The position numbers and the translations under genes are program-made. Shown one piece after another: positions 17,237-26,191 of a DNA stretch of 32,595 nt; position 1 is the first letter of the stretch, and every line of letters begins with the position of its first letter. The stretch comes from Bacteroidales bacterium (GTDB lineage Bacteria; Bacteroidota; Bacteroidia; Bacteroidales; Muribaculaceae). The notes under the pieces are model-generated. The model ran no database searches. It was not told the DNA's origin and was given only the letters and a program-made list of their open reading frames with translations. The stretch spans positions 1 to 32,595 of the forward strand of contig SFJG01000017.1 in NCBI GenBank assembly GCA_004555955.1. Reading direction: 5' to 3'.

Positions 17237-17881
17237 CTATAGATTCTTCAGTGTGTCGATGCGTTCGAGTGGGTCGGGTGCGTTGAAGACGTAACTACCG
17301 GCAACGAGGATGTCGGCACCGGCATCGGCAAGTTTTCGTCCGGTTGCTTCGTTGACGCCGCCGTCGACTTCGATGAGCGCTTTCGAGCCGCTGCGGTCGA
17401 TGAGTTGACGGAGTTGTGTCACTTTCTTAAGCGAGTTTTCTATGAATTTCTGACCGCCGAATCCGGGATTTACTGACATAATCAGCACCAAATCGACTTG
17501 GTCGATGATGTCTTCAAGAACGCATACCGGAGTGGCGGGGTTGATTGTCACACCGGGGCGCATTCCGGCTTCTCTGATTTGCTGCACGACGCGCGACAGG
17601 TGGATGCATGCCTCGTAGTGGACGTTCATTATGTCGGCGCCGATGGCTTTGACTTCGTTGATGAATTTCTGCGGCTCAACAATCATTAGATGTACGTCGA
17701 GCGGCTTATTGCAAATGTTTTTGAGGTTTTCAACGACCGGAAAGCCGAACGATATGTTGGGCACGAACACGCCGTCCATAATGTCGAGATGGAGCATGTC
17801 GGCTTGACTGCGATTTATCATGTCGATTGAGTCTGCCAAGTGGCAGAAATCGGCGGAAAGAAGAGACGGTGATACTTTCAT
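17237..17881 (-). CDS. rpe: Ribulose-phosphate 3-epimerase
   Basis: This cytosolic enzyme interconverts D-ribulose 5-phosphate and D-xylulose 5-phosphate in the pentose phosphate pathway. The 214-aa TIM barrel has the full set of family motifs. SPSLLSADF is at the start. HLDIMDGVFVPN supplies His31 and Asp33, and PLDVHLM supplies His64. VNPGFGGQKFI is the phosphate-binding loop, and IEVDGGVN carries Asp173. These are the metal and acid/base positions known for the family, and the length is normal. The ATG overlaps the stop of dedA by four bases (ATGA), so translation is probably coupled. It is the last gene of the tamL-gph-dedA-rpe operon. No terminator fits between its stop and the convergent regulator stop. 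Confidence 0.97.
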   Translation of the reverse strand: MKVSPSLLSADFCHLADSIDMINRSQADMLHLDIMDGVFVPNISFGFPVVENLKNICNKPLDVHLMIVEPQKFINEVKAIGADIMNVHYEACIHLSRVVQQIREAGMRPGVTINPATPVCVLEDIIDQVDLVLIMSVNPGFGGQKFIENSLKKVTQLRQLIDRSGSKALIEVDGGVNEATGRKLADAGADILVAGSYVFNAPDPLERIDTLKNL

Positions 17882-18516
17882 GATTTTTTGTTTTTAAGAG
17901 CGTGATAGAGGATGAAAAGGATAACGATAACGCCGATGGCATAGCCTGCCATGTTGAGGTATCGGTTGTAGTGTTCGATTTGGTTTATCAAGTCGTGGCG
18001 CGGGATGAATGTGCTGAGCCAGTATCCGAGCAGAGCGAGCACGGTGTTCCAGATTCCGGCGCCGAGAGCGGTGTAGGTGATGAATTTGCCGATGTGCATA
18101 CGCGCCAAGCCTGCGGGAATTGAGATGAGTTGGCGCACGGCGGGGATGAGTCGACCGATGAATGTCGAAATAGCGCCGTGGCGGGCAAAATATTGTTCAG
18201 CATGTTCCACTTTTTGTCGGTTGATGAGGCACATGTGTCCGAAACGGCTATCGGCGAAGCGGTAGACGAGCGGACGTCCAATCCAGATGGCGAGCCAGTA
18301 GTTGATGAGTGCGCCGATGATAGCGCCGATGGTTGCGAACACCACAACGAGGACGATGTTTAGGTCGGAGCCTTCGGTGCAGGCAAAGTAGGCGGCGGGT
18401 GGCACTACTACTTCTGAGGGAAAGGGCACGAATGAACTCTCTACCGCCATCAGAACGGTAATCCAGAAGTAAGTCAGATGGGATTCAACCCAAAGAAATA
18501 AAGTGGTTATGTCCAT
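17878..18516 (-). CDS. DedA family membrane protein
   Basis: This 212-aa inner-membrane protein belongs to the DedA/VTT family, whose members are linked to lipid-carrier (undecaprenyl phosphate) or phospholipid translocation. It shows the family's N-terminal re-entrant motif ESSFVPFPSEVVVPPA at about 26-41. The signature FIGRLIPAVRQLISIPAG lies in the middle, with hydrophobic segments before and after and a final membrane helix (YAIGVIVILFILYHAL) near the C-terminus. Length is typical. It starts 9 bases after the HAD phosphatase stop and overlaps rpe by four bases. Its position in an operon headed by tamL fits a role in envelope lipid homeostasis, but which lipid it moves cannot be read from the sequence. 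Confidence 0.93.
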   Translation of the reverse strand: MDITTLFLWVESHLTYFWITVLMAVESSFVPFPSEVVVPPAAYFACTEGSDLNIVLVVVFATIGAIIGALINYWLAIWIGRPLVYRFADSRFGHMCLINRQKVEHAEQYFARHGAISTFIGRLIPAVRQLISIPAGLARMHIGKFITYTALGAGIWNTVLALLGYWLSTFIPRHDLINQIEHYNRYLNMAGYAIGVIVILFILYHALKNKKS

Positions 18517-18525
18517 AATGTGTTG

Positions 18526-19179
18526 TTATTTGATGATTAGGTTGAATATTTGGTCGGGAGTGTCGACAATTGTTCCGGCGCCGGCTTGGGCAAGTTCGGC
18601 GGGAGTGCGGAATCCCCACGACACGCCGACAGAGTCGACACAGGCGCGGCGAGCGGTCTCAATGTCGACGCCGGAGTCGCCGATGTAGATGACTTGCGCT
18701 TTAGCAACGGCTGCTTTGCCGATTATTTCGAATACGACAGATGGGTCGGGCTTTATGGGGATGCCGTCGCGTTGACCGCAGATAGCCAGGAAGTTGATGT
18801 CGGGGAAGAAGTGCCGAACGAGTTTCTCTGTTGCGTGTTGATATTTGTTGGAAGCCACGGCGATGGCAACGTTTTCGGTTTGCAGGTCTTTGAGCAGCTC
18901 TGTTATGCCGTTGTATGGGCGTGTTCGGTCGGTGCAGTGGTCGTTGTAGTAACGAGTAAAGTCCTGACGCAGTTGTGCAACGCGCTCCGGCGAGCGTTCC
19001 GATTCTGGTAAAGCTCGCTCGATGAGTTTGTTTACGCCGTTTCCGACGCGCATACGATAGGAGTCGAGCGGATGCGTCGGCAGCTCGTAGCAGGAAAGGG
19101 CGTAGTTGGTGGCTGCTCCGAGGTCGGCTATGGAGTCGATGAGCGTGCCGTCGAGGTCGAATATTGCTAATTTCTTCAT
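18526..19179 (-). CDS. HAD family phosphatase, phosphoglycolate phosphatase-like
   Basis: This 217-aa cytosolic hydrolase of the haloacid dehalogenase superfamily has motif I FDLDGTLIDS with nucleophile Asp8 and Asp10. A four-helix cap follows at about 15-85. Motif II is VAVASN-like (read AIAVASNKY), motif III Lys is in GIPIKPDP, and motif IV is YIGDSGVDIETA. This layout matches phosphoglycolate phosphatase (Gph), which removes 2-phosphoglycolate from DNA repair. Related enzymes such as pyrophosphatase PpaX share it, so the substrate is not certain. It sits 12 bases downstream of tamL and 9 upstream of dedA. The combination gph and rpe also neighbours in other bacteria, which weakly favours the Gph assignment. 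Confidence 0.88.
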   Translation of the reverse strand: MKKLAIFDLDGTLIDSIADLGAATNYALSCYELPTHPLDSYRMRVGNGVNKLIERALPESERSPERVAQLRQDFTRYYNDHCTDRTRPYNGITELLKDLQTENVAIAVASNKYQHATEKLVRHFFPDINFLAICGQRDGIPIKPDPSVVFEIIGKAAVAKAQVIYIGDSGVDIETARRACVDSVGVSWGFRTPAELAQAGAGTIVDTPDQIFNLIIK

Positions 19180-19191
19180 AATCGTAGTTGG

Positions 19192-21537
19192 TTAGAATGG
19201 GTATCCCACGGAGAAGTGGAATGCGTGGTCGCGGCTGAAGTCGGGATGCACGAGCGGCACGCGTTCTTGCCCGTAGGCGGGGTTATATGCTTTCATACCC
19301 AGGTCAAGTCGCAGCAGGAAGTAGTTGAAGTTCATGCGTAGACCCAGGCCGTAGGCAGCGGCGATTTCTTTATAGAATGAGTTGAATTTAAACTGTCCGC
19401 CGGGTTGGTTGTCGTAGTTGCGGATAGTCCAAATGTTGCCGGCATCGATAAATGCGGCGAGTTCGAACACCCAAAACAGTCGGGCGCGGTATTCGAGGTT
19501 GAGGTCTAGGCGTATGTCGCCGCATTGTTCCATAAACGACGAAACGGAGTTGTTGCCGTTGTATCGGCCCGGACCGAGTGTGCGCACCGACCATCCTCTG
19601 ACGCTATTGGCACCTCCGGAGTAGAATCGCTTCTCGAAGGGAAGAATAGATGAGTTGCCGTAAGGTATTCCTGCCCCGGCACCCACGTGGAACACAAGCG
19701 AATTGCGTCGGTCGAAAGAGTGGTTGAGGGAGTAGTCGAGGTTAAACTTGACATATTGCGAATATTGTATGCCGAACACCTTGTAGGCTTGTGCTTCGGG
19801 GTCGCGTTTCGCGTTTGAAAGCCGCGAGATGAGGTTGAGCAAGTTGCCGCCGGTTTCGATACCGGTGCGGAAGGTGTAGACGTTGGGTTGAAAGACGCGT
19901 CCGGTTATTCCGTTGGTGTGGCGCTTGTTGGTGTAGTACATCGAGTAGCCCGTGCGCATAATGAAGTGGTCTTCGTAACTATAGCGCAACAGCGGGTTGT
20001 CGGGGGCAATTTTGTCGAGAAATTCGTCGGTGATGTTTGGCAGACGGATGTAGTTGACATCGACCAGGTCGAGCACATGGTTTATCATGCTGCCGCGCTC
20101 GGTCCATTTGTATTTCCACCCGGCGCCGGCGATGATGCGCGTGTATTCGGGGCGTTCCTGGTAGGTGAACGACGTGCCGAATTCGGTGTTGGCGCGAATC
20201 TTTTGGCGGAAACTTTTGTGGAGGAAAGGGAAGATGAATTTCGGGAAGTTGATGTTGACTTCGCCGGAATATTCCGCATATTTGTTGTTGATAAGTCCGG
20301 AAACGTCGCCGGAGATGCTTTCGTAGTTAATACCGAGTTTAGTTGTAAGAGTCTCGGAGCCGCGAGCGATGTTGCGATGTTGGTAGGTTGCGGCAACGCC
20401 GAATCCGAGGTCGCCCTCTGAGTTTGTTCCTTCGAGCGACACCGACACGGTTTGCGGCTTGCCTTTGGTGAGGAGGATGAATGCGTCGACTTGGAGGTTG
20501 CCCTCGTCGTCAGGTTCTGCCGTTTCGAAGGCTATGTTGATGTATTTGAGAATGCCGAGTCGACCGAAGGCTTGGTAGGTTTTGTCGACGTCGGCTGAGT
20601 TGTATTTCTCGCCGGGGCGTATGAAGCAAGCGTCTTCGATGATGTTGTGTCGCAGATACCTGTCATCGCCGTCGATAATGTCGATGTTGCCGCGGCGGGT
20701 GGTGGGCACATGGCGAAACACGGTGTGGTCGGTGCCCATCGATGCCGTGTAGTTGGTAACGACAAACACACGATGCACATAGAATGGTTGATGGCGGTTG
20801 TAGCCTTCAATTCTGCCTTGATAAGGCGGACGGACGTTCATTTCGAGTTCGACCAACTTCGACCCTTGCGTGGTGTCGGCGGTGTAGGTTATGTAGTCTT
20901 TTGAGAATCCGAAGTAGCCCATTTGTCGCAAGCGATTGGCGATGTCAATGCGCTGTTGCTCGAGTTCGTTGCGGTCGAACAAGTCGCCGTCGCCGACGCG
21001 CAGTTTGGCGTTACCGCCGAGGATTAAGCTTCTGAGGGTGTCGTCGTCTATGTTATACGAAATCGTGCTAATGCGATGCGGTTCGCCGGTGTGCACGTTG
21101 TAAGTTACGGCAATTTTGCGCCCGCTTTTGACCGTGTCGACGCCCACGCGAGCGTCGATATAGCCTTTGTTGACAAGCGCAAGCCGCAGTTGCTGCTGTG
21201 ATGCCTCAGTGAGGCTGCGGTCGTAAATCACCGGCGCTTGCCCGACGCGACGCAGCCAACGGCCGAAGCGCTTCGACGTGTCGCGGCTCGACAAGTTGTA
21301 GATGCCCAGTTGGAATTTCAGTCCGCCCAAGATTTCGTGGTTCGGCGTCTGACGCAGGTAGTTGTGCAGCTCTTTACGACTCATTTCGTCGCCTTCGACG
21401 TTGATTTTCACATCGTTGACGAGGTAACTGCCTGCGGGGACGTGCTTGGTCGTGTTACAACTCGATACGGCGAAAGCAAGGACAATCACTGAGGCTGTCC
21501 TAACAATTGCTCTATGTAACCACGTCGATACGCTCAT
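19192..21537 (-). CDS. tamL: TamL-type BamA/TamA family outer-membrane assembly lipoprotein
   Basis: This 781-aa outer-membrane protein has a lipoprotein signal with lipobox AVSSC (Cys27). POTRA-like repeats follow at about 30-330 (for example YLVNDVKINVEGDEM, then PHRISTISYNI and YHVHRVFVV-like segments). The C-terminal half is a 16-strand-type beta-barrel of the Omp85/BamA family, with the loop motif SGGANSVRGW and a terminal strand ending FSVGYPF. A lipidated TamA-like protein is the Bacteroidota TamL type, thought to work with TamB in inserting surface proteins or moving phospholipid. It is the first gene of its operon with gph, dedA and rpe, and has its own promoter divergent from the TPR gene. 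Family assignment is firm. The TamL subtype rests on the lipobox and length. Confidence 0.88.
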   Translation of the reverse strand: MSVSTWLHRAIVRTASVIVLAFAVSSCNTTKHVPAGSYLVNDVKINVEGDEMSRKELHNYLRQTPNHEILGGLKFQLGIYNLSSRDTSKRFGRWLRRVGQAPVIYDRSLTEASQQQLRLALVNKGYIDARVGVDTVKSGRKIAVTYNVHTGEPHRISTISYNIDDDTLRSLILGGNAKLRVGDGDLFDRNELEQQRIDIANRLRQMGYFGFSKDYITYTADTTQGSKLVELEMNVRPPYQGRIEGYNRHQPFYVHRVFVVTNYTASMGTDHTVFRHVPTTRRGNIDIIDGDDRYLRHNIIEDACFIRPGEKYNSADVDKTYQAFGRLGILKYINIAFETAEPDDEGNLQVDAFILLTKGKPQTVSVSLEGTNSEGDLGFGVAATYQHRNIARGSETLTTKLGINYESISGDVSGLINNKYAEYSGEVNINFPKFIFPFLHKSFRQKIRANTEFGTSFTYQERPEYTRIIAGAGWKYKWTERGSMINHVLDLVDVNYIRLPNITDEFLDKIAPDNPLLRYSYEDHFIMRTGYSMYYTNKRHTNGITGRVFQPNVYTFRTGIETGGNLLNLISRLSNAKRDPEAQAYKVFGIQYSQYVKFNLDYSLNHSFDRRNSLVFHVGAGAGIPYGNSSILPFEKRFYSGGANSVRGWSVRTLGPGRYNGNNSVSSFMEQCGDIRLDLNLEYRARLFWVFELAAFIDAGNIWTIRNYDNQPGGQFKFNSFYKEIAAAYGLGLRMNFNYFLLRLDLGMKAYNPAYGQERVPLVHPDFSRDHAFHFSVGYPF

Positions 21538-21555
21538 CTACTTCGTTTTGCACTG

Positions 21556-21586
21556 CGAAAGTACGCCAAAAAGCCCAATTATACAA
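21556..21586 (-). promoter_or_regulatory. Promoter of the tamL operon
   Basis: On the minus strand TTG (21584-21586), a 20-base spacer and TACTTTCG (21556-21563) match the Bacteroidota pattern with one mismatch in the -7 box. The tamL ATG is about 18 bases downstream. Confidence 0.6.
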
Positions 21587-21659
21587 GCATCTCCGCCGAT
21601 ATCGTGTTTTTTATAACATGCTTTAGCAGCCCTTTTAGTTTTCTTTTTCTTCTTATTTC

Positions 21660-21690
21660 TTGGCACGATGTTTGTTCTGTTGTACCTTTA
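21660..21690 (+). promoter_or_regulatory. Promoter of the TPR-protein gene
   Basis: TTG (21660-21662), a 20-base spacer and TACCTTTA (21683-21690) match the Bacteroidota pattern with one mismatch. The box lies downstream of an in-frame ATG at 21668, which therefore would not be transcribed. This favours ATG 21710 as the gene start. Confidence 0.55.
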
Positions 21691-21709
21691 CACTGAAAAA
21701 ATTGAGAAT

Positions 21710-23905
21710 ATGTCATTTTTTATTAAAATAAAAGAAGTAGTTAAAAATATAGAATCCGGACATTTGGTGGATGCTATCAAGTCGTTGCACTTATTGGCGA
21801 CTCAGTTTCCGTCGTCGAGCTACGCTGATAGTCTCGACCGCTTGGATTTGTCGTATCGCTATATGCTGAAATATGCCACCGAAGGTGTCGACGACCCGCA
21901 GCGTGGCGATATTTATAAGAAGATTTGCGCAGAGTTGAAGCAGATTGCCGAGGATATGGCTGAGGAGATGCACGAACGCACCGGCGACGACTTCTACTAC
22001 GCAACGCGTGGGCAGATGAGAAACGTCAGTGTCGCTGCGGCGGTGGAGCGCTATCGCAACGCGTTGGCGCAGGTGGCTCTCGGCGGCGATTGCCCCGATG
22101 CTGCGAATGCCGTTCGCAATATGGAGTTGGCTGAGGCTGAAGTGTTTAAGGTTGTGTGGACAAGACGCATCTTTGACCACGCCGACCGCACGTTGCTGCT
22201 CGACGTAATTGCCGACGTCGCGGCAAGCCGAGGCGTTAAAGAATTGATACTGTCGGCGTTGACGCTTCGTCTGCTTCGCCGATACAGCGAGTGCGACCTT
22301 ATTATGTTGCTCGACGTCTATTCGTCGACCGACGATGTAGAGTTGCAGGTGCGAGCCATTGTGGGTGTCTATTTCGCTCTTATGGGCGGCGCATTGGCGA
22401 CGATTAGCCCTGAACTGCGCCTGCGATTGGAAGCAATGGCAGACAACGAAACCTACCGTAGCGACTTGTCGACCGTGTTCTTGCAGATGGCACGCAGTAA
22501 GGGCACAACTCGCTTGCGTAAGAAGGTTGTCCAAGATATTGTGTCGAAATTGTCGAATATGGCATCAAAAATTGACCGTAAAGGAGTGCAGTTACAAGTG
22601 TTCGACGACACGGAAATGCTCAAGAATCCTGAGTGGATGCGAGCGCTCGAAGAGTCGGGCGTTACCGAAAAGATGATGGAATTGTCGCGCCTTCACGAGC
22701 AGGGCAACGACGTCTTTCTTGAGTCGTTTGCACGGCTGAAGAATTACAGCTTTTTCTCCGAAATGTCTAACTGGTTTTTGTCGTTCGACATACACCGTTC
22801 GGAGTTGCGCGGAGTAGCCTCCAAAAATTTGGAGTCGATGACCGACGTAATCACCGTGTCCGGTGCTTTCTGCGACAGCGATATCTATTCGTTTATGCTG
22901 TCGATAGCCACACTTCCCGACGACAAACGGTCGCTGATGATGGAGTCGATGTCGGCGCAAGCGCAGCAGTTCGGCGAGACGGTCGACGGGGCATTATCCT
23001 CGCGCAAGCGTGACCGTCGCATACTGATAAGGCTGTTGTTGCAGAACTATTATCGCTTCTTCGACATCTACGTTCGGCGCACGCATATGGAGATGGTCAA
23101 TCCGTTCGGTCTTGATACGCGATGGGGCGATTTTTGCTTGATTTGTAACAACATTACCGATACGGAAACTCTACGTCTTGTCGGCGAAATCTATTTCGAG
23201 ATTGAGGAATACGAAAAAGCGTTGGAGGTGTTTAAAAGTCTCGACCACAACGAGCAAACCGCCGCAACGCTCTATCAGAAAGAGGGCTACTGCCTCGAGC
23301 GCATGGGGTCGTATGAGCAAGCCATAGAGAGTTACGACAAGGCGGAACTCGTCAATTCGGGCAACGTATGGACATTGCGTCATCTGGCATTCTGCTATCG
23401 CCTTTTGGGTAACTATTCCGCGGCTTTGGCTGTCTATCGCAAGGTGGACGAACTCCGACCCGACGATGCCTCGACAATCAATATGATAGGCAATTGCCTG
23501 ATGGAAACCGGCGACTTCGACGAAGCGCTGAAATGCTATTTCAAGGTCAACTATTTGTCGCCCAAGGGGGCAAAGTCGTTGCGCCCGATAGCGTGGTGCT
23601 CGTTGCGTGCCGCCAAATATGAGCAGAGCATCGACTATTACAATAAGGTAATCGCTACGGCAACTCCCGGCGAAGACGTGTCGATAGATTACGTCAATCG
23701 CGGGCACGCTCGTTTGCTCTCCGGCGACGTTAAGGCAGCTACCGACGACTACCTTACAGCCGCTCGGAAGAGTAACATTGCGTTTTTGCAGAAAACGATG
23801 ACGCTCGACCGAGATATGCTGGTAGCGGCAGGTGCTGATGCCGACCTGTTGAATTTAATTGTTGAGCGTGCTCGATTCGATAATGACGTCTTGGATAATA
23901 TGTAG
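21710..23905 (+). CDS. Large TPR-repeat protein of unknown function
   Basis: This 731-aa protein begins MSFFIKIKEVVKNIESGHL; there is no signal peptide or membrane segment, so it is probably cytosolic. The N-terminal ~470 residues are helical and Arg/Glu/Asp-rich with no domain I recognise. The C-terminal part (about 490-700) holds at least five tetratricopeptide repeats, for example YEKALEVFKSLDHNE, SYEQAIESYDKAELVNSG, NYSAALAVYRKVDELRPD and DFDEALKCYFKVNYLSP. TPR arrays scaffold protein-protein contacts. ATG 21710 is preferred over 21668 because the promoter box lies between them. Similar long TPR proteins are common in Bacteroidales and usually remain hypothetical. It stands alone, divergent from tamL and upstream of the M3 peptidase, which has its own promoter. 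Confidence 0.85.
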   Translation: MSFFIKIKEVVKNIESGHLVDAIKSLHLLATQFPSSSYADSLDRLDLSYRYMLKYATEGVDDPQRGDIYKKICAELKQIAEDMAEEMHERTGDDFYYATRGQMRNVSVAAAVERYRNALAQVALGGDCPDAANAVRNMELAEAEVFKVVWTRRIFDHADRTLLLDVIADVAASRGVKELILSALTLRLLRRYSECDLIMLLDVYSSTDDVELQVRAIVGVYFALMGGALATISPELRLRLEAMADNETYRSDLSTVFLQMARSKGTTRLRKKVVQDIVSKLSNMASKIDRKGVQLQVFDDTEMLKNPEWMRALEESGVTEKMMELSRLHEQGNDVFLESFARLKNYSFFSEMSNWFLSFDIHRSELRGVASKNLESMTDVITVSGAFCDSDIYSFMLSIATLPDDKRSLMMESMSAQAQQFGETVDGALSSRKRDRRILIRLLLQNYYRFFDIYVRRTHMEMVNPFGLDTRWGDFCLICNNITDTETLRLVGEIYFEIEEYEKALEVFKSLDHNEQTAATLYQKEGYCLERMGSYEQAIESYDKAELVNSGNVWTLRHLAFCYRLLGNYSAALAVYRKVDELRPDDASTINMIGNCLMETGDFDEALKCYFKVNYLSPKGAKSLRPIAWCSLRAAKYEQSIDYYNKVIATATPGEDVSIDYVNRGHARLLSGDVKAATDDYLTAARKSNIAFLQKTMTLDRDMLVAAGADADLLNLIVERARFDNDVLDNM

Positions 23906-23928
23906 ACGATTATGTAGACGATTATGTA
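23900..23928 (+). repeat. 12-bp tandem repeat across the TPR gene stop codon
   Basis: The unit ATGTAGACGATT occurs twice (23900-23911, 23912-23923) and is followed by a partial third copy, ATGTA. The gene's stop TAG lies in the first unit. Because the unit length is a multiple of three, it gives in-frame stops TAG, TAG and TAA. Confidence 0.95.
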
Positions 23929-23957
23929 AAAATTATTAAATATCTCGCACACGTACG

Positions 23958-23986
23958 TTGCATTTTAACAAAATGCCGTATATTTG
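23958..23986 (+). promoter_or_regulatory. Promoter of the M3 peptidase gene
   Basis: TTG (23958-23960) and TATATTTG (23979-23986, an exact TAnnTTTG match) are separated by 18 bases, slightly short for the consensus. The box overlaps the possible N-terminal extension of the reading frame, so ATG 24006 is the likely start. Confidence 0.65.
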
Positions 23987-24005
23987 TGGCTCTAAATATC
24001 AACAA

Positions 24006-26129
24006 ATGAATAAAATAATCAAATTTGCATTACCAATCCTATTGGTAACCCCGACTATGAGTAACGCAGAGAACATATTCTTTAGTGAATTCAAAACCAC
24101 GCACAACGTTGTGCCTTTCGACCGCATCGACAAATCGTTCTACGAAGAAGCAGTCGACAGCGGCATTAAATTAGGACGACAAGAAATCGATGCTATCGTT
24201 AAGCAACGTAGCAAGCCGACGTTCGACAACACCATCGTTGCCCTGGAACGCTCGGGCGCTCTGCTCGACCGTGTGCTCAACACGTTCTATCCGTTGTTGT
24301 CGGCTGACGGCGACGATAAAATGAACGAAATTTCGATGGCGATTTCGCCGAAATTGTCCGACTATTCAACCGATATTGCGCTCAACGAAGCCCTTTGGGA
24401 ACGCGTTAAATACGTCTACGAGCATCGCGACCTCGAGCAACTCGACACCGAAGACCAAATGCTCTTGAAGCGTACCTACGACTCGTTTGCTCGCAACGGC
24501 GCAAACCTCGAAGGTAAAGACCGTGACGAGTATAAAGCGCTCTGCGCAGAACTGTCGCAACTGTCGCTCAACTTCGAGCAAAACACCGTTAAGGCAACCG
24601 CTGAATACGAGATGTGGCTCAAAGCCGACGACCTCAAAGGCCTTCCCGAAAGCCAAGTGTCGGCAGCTGCCCTTGCCGCAAAACAGAAAGGTAAAGAAGG
24701 TGAATATCTCATCACTCTCCAATACCCGTCGTATGCGCCTTTTATGAAATATTCCGAACGCGACGATTTGCGCCGTCAACTTTATCAAGCCTACAACGCG
24801 CGGTGTACGTCCGGCGAATACGACAACACAAAAATCCTCGCTCGTATCGCTGAAGTGCGCCTCCGCATCGCAAACCTCCTCGGCTTCGAAACCTACGCAG
24901 AGTATTCCCTCGAAAAGACTATGGCGGAAACTCCCGCTAACGTCTACAACTTGCTCGACCGTTTGCGCAATGCTTATGCGCCTGTTTGCAAAAAAGAACT
25001 CAAGGAAATCGCCGATTATGCTTCGAAACTCGAAGGACATAAGGTTGAAATATTGCCTTGGAATTACTCTTACTACGCAAACAAACTCAAAAACGAAAAA
25101 TACTCGTACAACGATGAAGAGCTTCGCCCGTATTTCGAACTCAACAACGTAATCAAGGGTGTTTTCGGACTCGCTACTCGCCTTTACGGTCTTAACTTTA
25201 CCGAAAATCAGAATATCTCAGTTTATCATCCCGATGTTAAGTCGTTCGACGTTACCGACGCCGACGGCAAATTTGTCGGCGTAATCTATACCGACTTCTT
25301 CCCGCGCGACACCAAACGCAACGGTGCTTGGATGACCGAATTCCGTCCCGAAGAAATCGTCGACGGTGTTAAGCAATATCCGCATGTGACGTTGACGATG
25401 AACTTCACCAAGCCTACCGAAGACCGCCCGTCACTCTTGACCTATAGCGAGGTAAACACTTTCCTTCACGAGTTCGGTCATGGCTTGCATTCTTTGCTCG
25501 CCGACACTAAATATTCGTCGCTGTCGGGCACGAATGTCTATCGCGACTTCGTTGAGGTGCCTTCGCAATTCAACGAAAACTATCTTACCGAAAAAGAATT
25601 TCTCGACACGTTTGCTCGTCACTACATCACCGGCGAACCGATTCCGGATGAACTTGTCGAAAAGATTATTCGTTCGTCGCAGTTCGGTGCGGCATACGCT
25701 TGCATGCGTCAACTCTTTTTTGGCTATCTCGATATGGGCTGGCACACTATTAAGGCTCCTGTCACCGATGTGCCCGCTTTCGAAGCATCTGTTACTTCTA
25801 AAGTTCGGGTGTTCGAACCTGTTGAAGGTTGTATGACTGCTCCGCAATTCACCCACATCTTCTCGGGTGGTTATGCTGCCGGATATTACAGCTACAAGTG
25901 GGCTGAAGTTATCGAAGCCGATGCTTTTCAACAGTTCAAACAAAACGGCATCTTCGACAGTAAAACTGCTGAATCGTGGCGCAACAACGTGCTCAGCCGT
26001 GGCGGTACGGAGCCTCCTATGACGCTCTACAAGCGCTTCCGCGGCAGCGAACCCACAATCGACGCGCTGCTCGTTCGCGACGGTATCGAGGTGAAAACTA
26101 AACAAGTTAAGCCTAAGGTGAAAAGATAA
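24006..26129 (+). CDS. dcp: M3 family zinc metallopeptidase, peptidyl-dipeptidase Dcp-like, exported
   Basis: This 707-aa peptidase of the M3 (thimet oligopeptidase/Dcp) family cleaves short peptides, in Dcp releasing C-terminal dipeptides. The zinc motif is HEFGH (His488, Glu489, His492), and the third ligand is Glu517 in DFVEVPSQ. The substrate-side motif GYAAGYYSYKWAEV is near 630. The length is close to E. coli Dcp (about 680) plus a signal peptide, residues 1-21 (MNKIIKFALPILLVTPTMSNA), so it probably acts in the periplasm. ATG 24006 is chosen because a TAnnTTTG box lies just upstream and the earlier in-frame codon is a TTG inside the promoter. It is monocistronic, followed by two stacked inverted repeats. 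The family call is firm; the gene symbol is by best resemblance. Confidence 0.93.
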   Translation: MNKIIKFALPILLVTPTMSNAENIFFSEFKTTHNVVPFDRIDKSFYEEAVDSGIKLGRQEIDAIVKQRSKPTFDNTIVALERSGALLDRVLNTFYPLLSADGDDKMNEISMAISPKLSDYSTDIALNEALWERVKYVYEHRDLEQLDTEDQMLLKRTYDSFARNGANLEGKDRDEYKALCAELSQLSLNFEQNTVKATAEYEMWLKADDLKGLPESQVSAAALAAKQKGKEGEYLITLQYPSYAPFMKYSERDDLRRQLYQAYNARCTSGEYDNTKILARIAEVRLRIANLLGFETYAEYSLEKTMAETPANVYNLLDRLRNAYAPVCKKELKEIADYASKLEGHKVEILPWNYSYYANKLKNEKYSYNDEELRPYFELNNVIKGVFGLATRLYGLNFTENQNISVYHPDVKSFDVTDADGKFVGVIYTDFFPRDTKRNGAWMTEFRPEEIVDGVKQYPHVTLTMNFTKPTEDRPSLLTYSEVNTFLHEFGHGLHSLLADTKYSSLSGTNVYRDFVEVPSQFNENYLTEKEFLDTFARHYITGEPIPDELVEKIIRSSQFGAAYACMRQLFFGYLDMGWHTIKAPVTDVPAFEASVTSKVRVFEPVEGCMTAPQFTHIFSGGYAAGYYSYKWAEVIEADAFQQFKQNGIFDSKTAESWRNNVLSRGGTEPPMTLYKRFRGSEPTIDALLVRDGIEVKTKQVKPKVKR

Positions 26130-26142
26130 TTACGGCTTTTCC

Positions 26143-26191
26143 GTGGTTAGAGGTTAGAGGTTAGCGACATTTTACAATAACCAATAACCAC
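26143..26191 (+). terminator. Inverted repeat downstream of the M3 peptidase
   Basis: GTGGTTA (26143-26149) and GGTTA (26152-26156) pair with TAACC (26178-26182) and TAACCAC (26185-26191) around a 21-base loop. The stem is interrupted by a 2x2 internal loop. It has no U-run of its own and overlaps the next hairpin by two bases, so the two structures compete. Confidence 0.45.
26145..26165 (+). repeat. Three tandem 7-bp units
   Basis: GGTTAGA, GGTTAGA and GGTTAGC follow each other directly just after the M3 peptidase stop. Two of the units form the left arm of the inverted repeat in this gap. No spacer or longer array is present. Confidence 0.9.

Noticed and set aside
21668..21709. Upstream ATG extending the TPR protein by 14 residues
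   Set aside because: A promoter -7 box at 21683-21690 lies within the extension, so it would not be transcribed from that promoter.
26145..26165. Possible CRISPR or longer repeat array
   Set aside because: Only three directly abutting 7-bp units, with no spacers and no cas genes.
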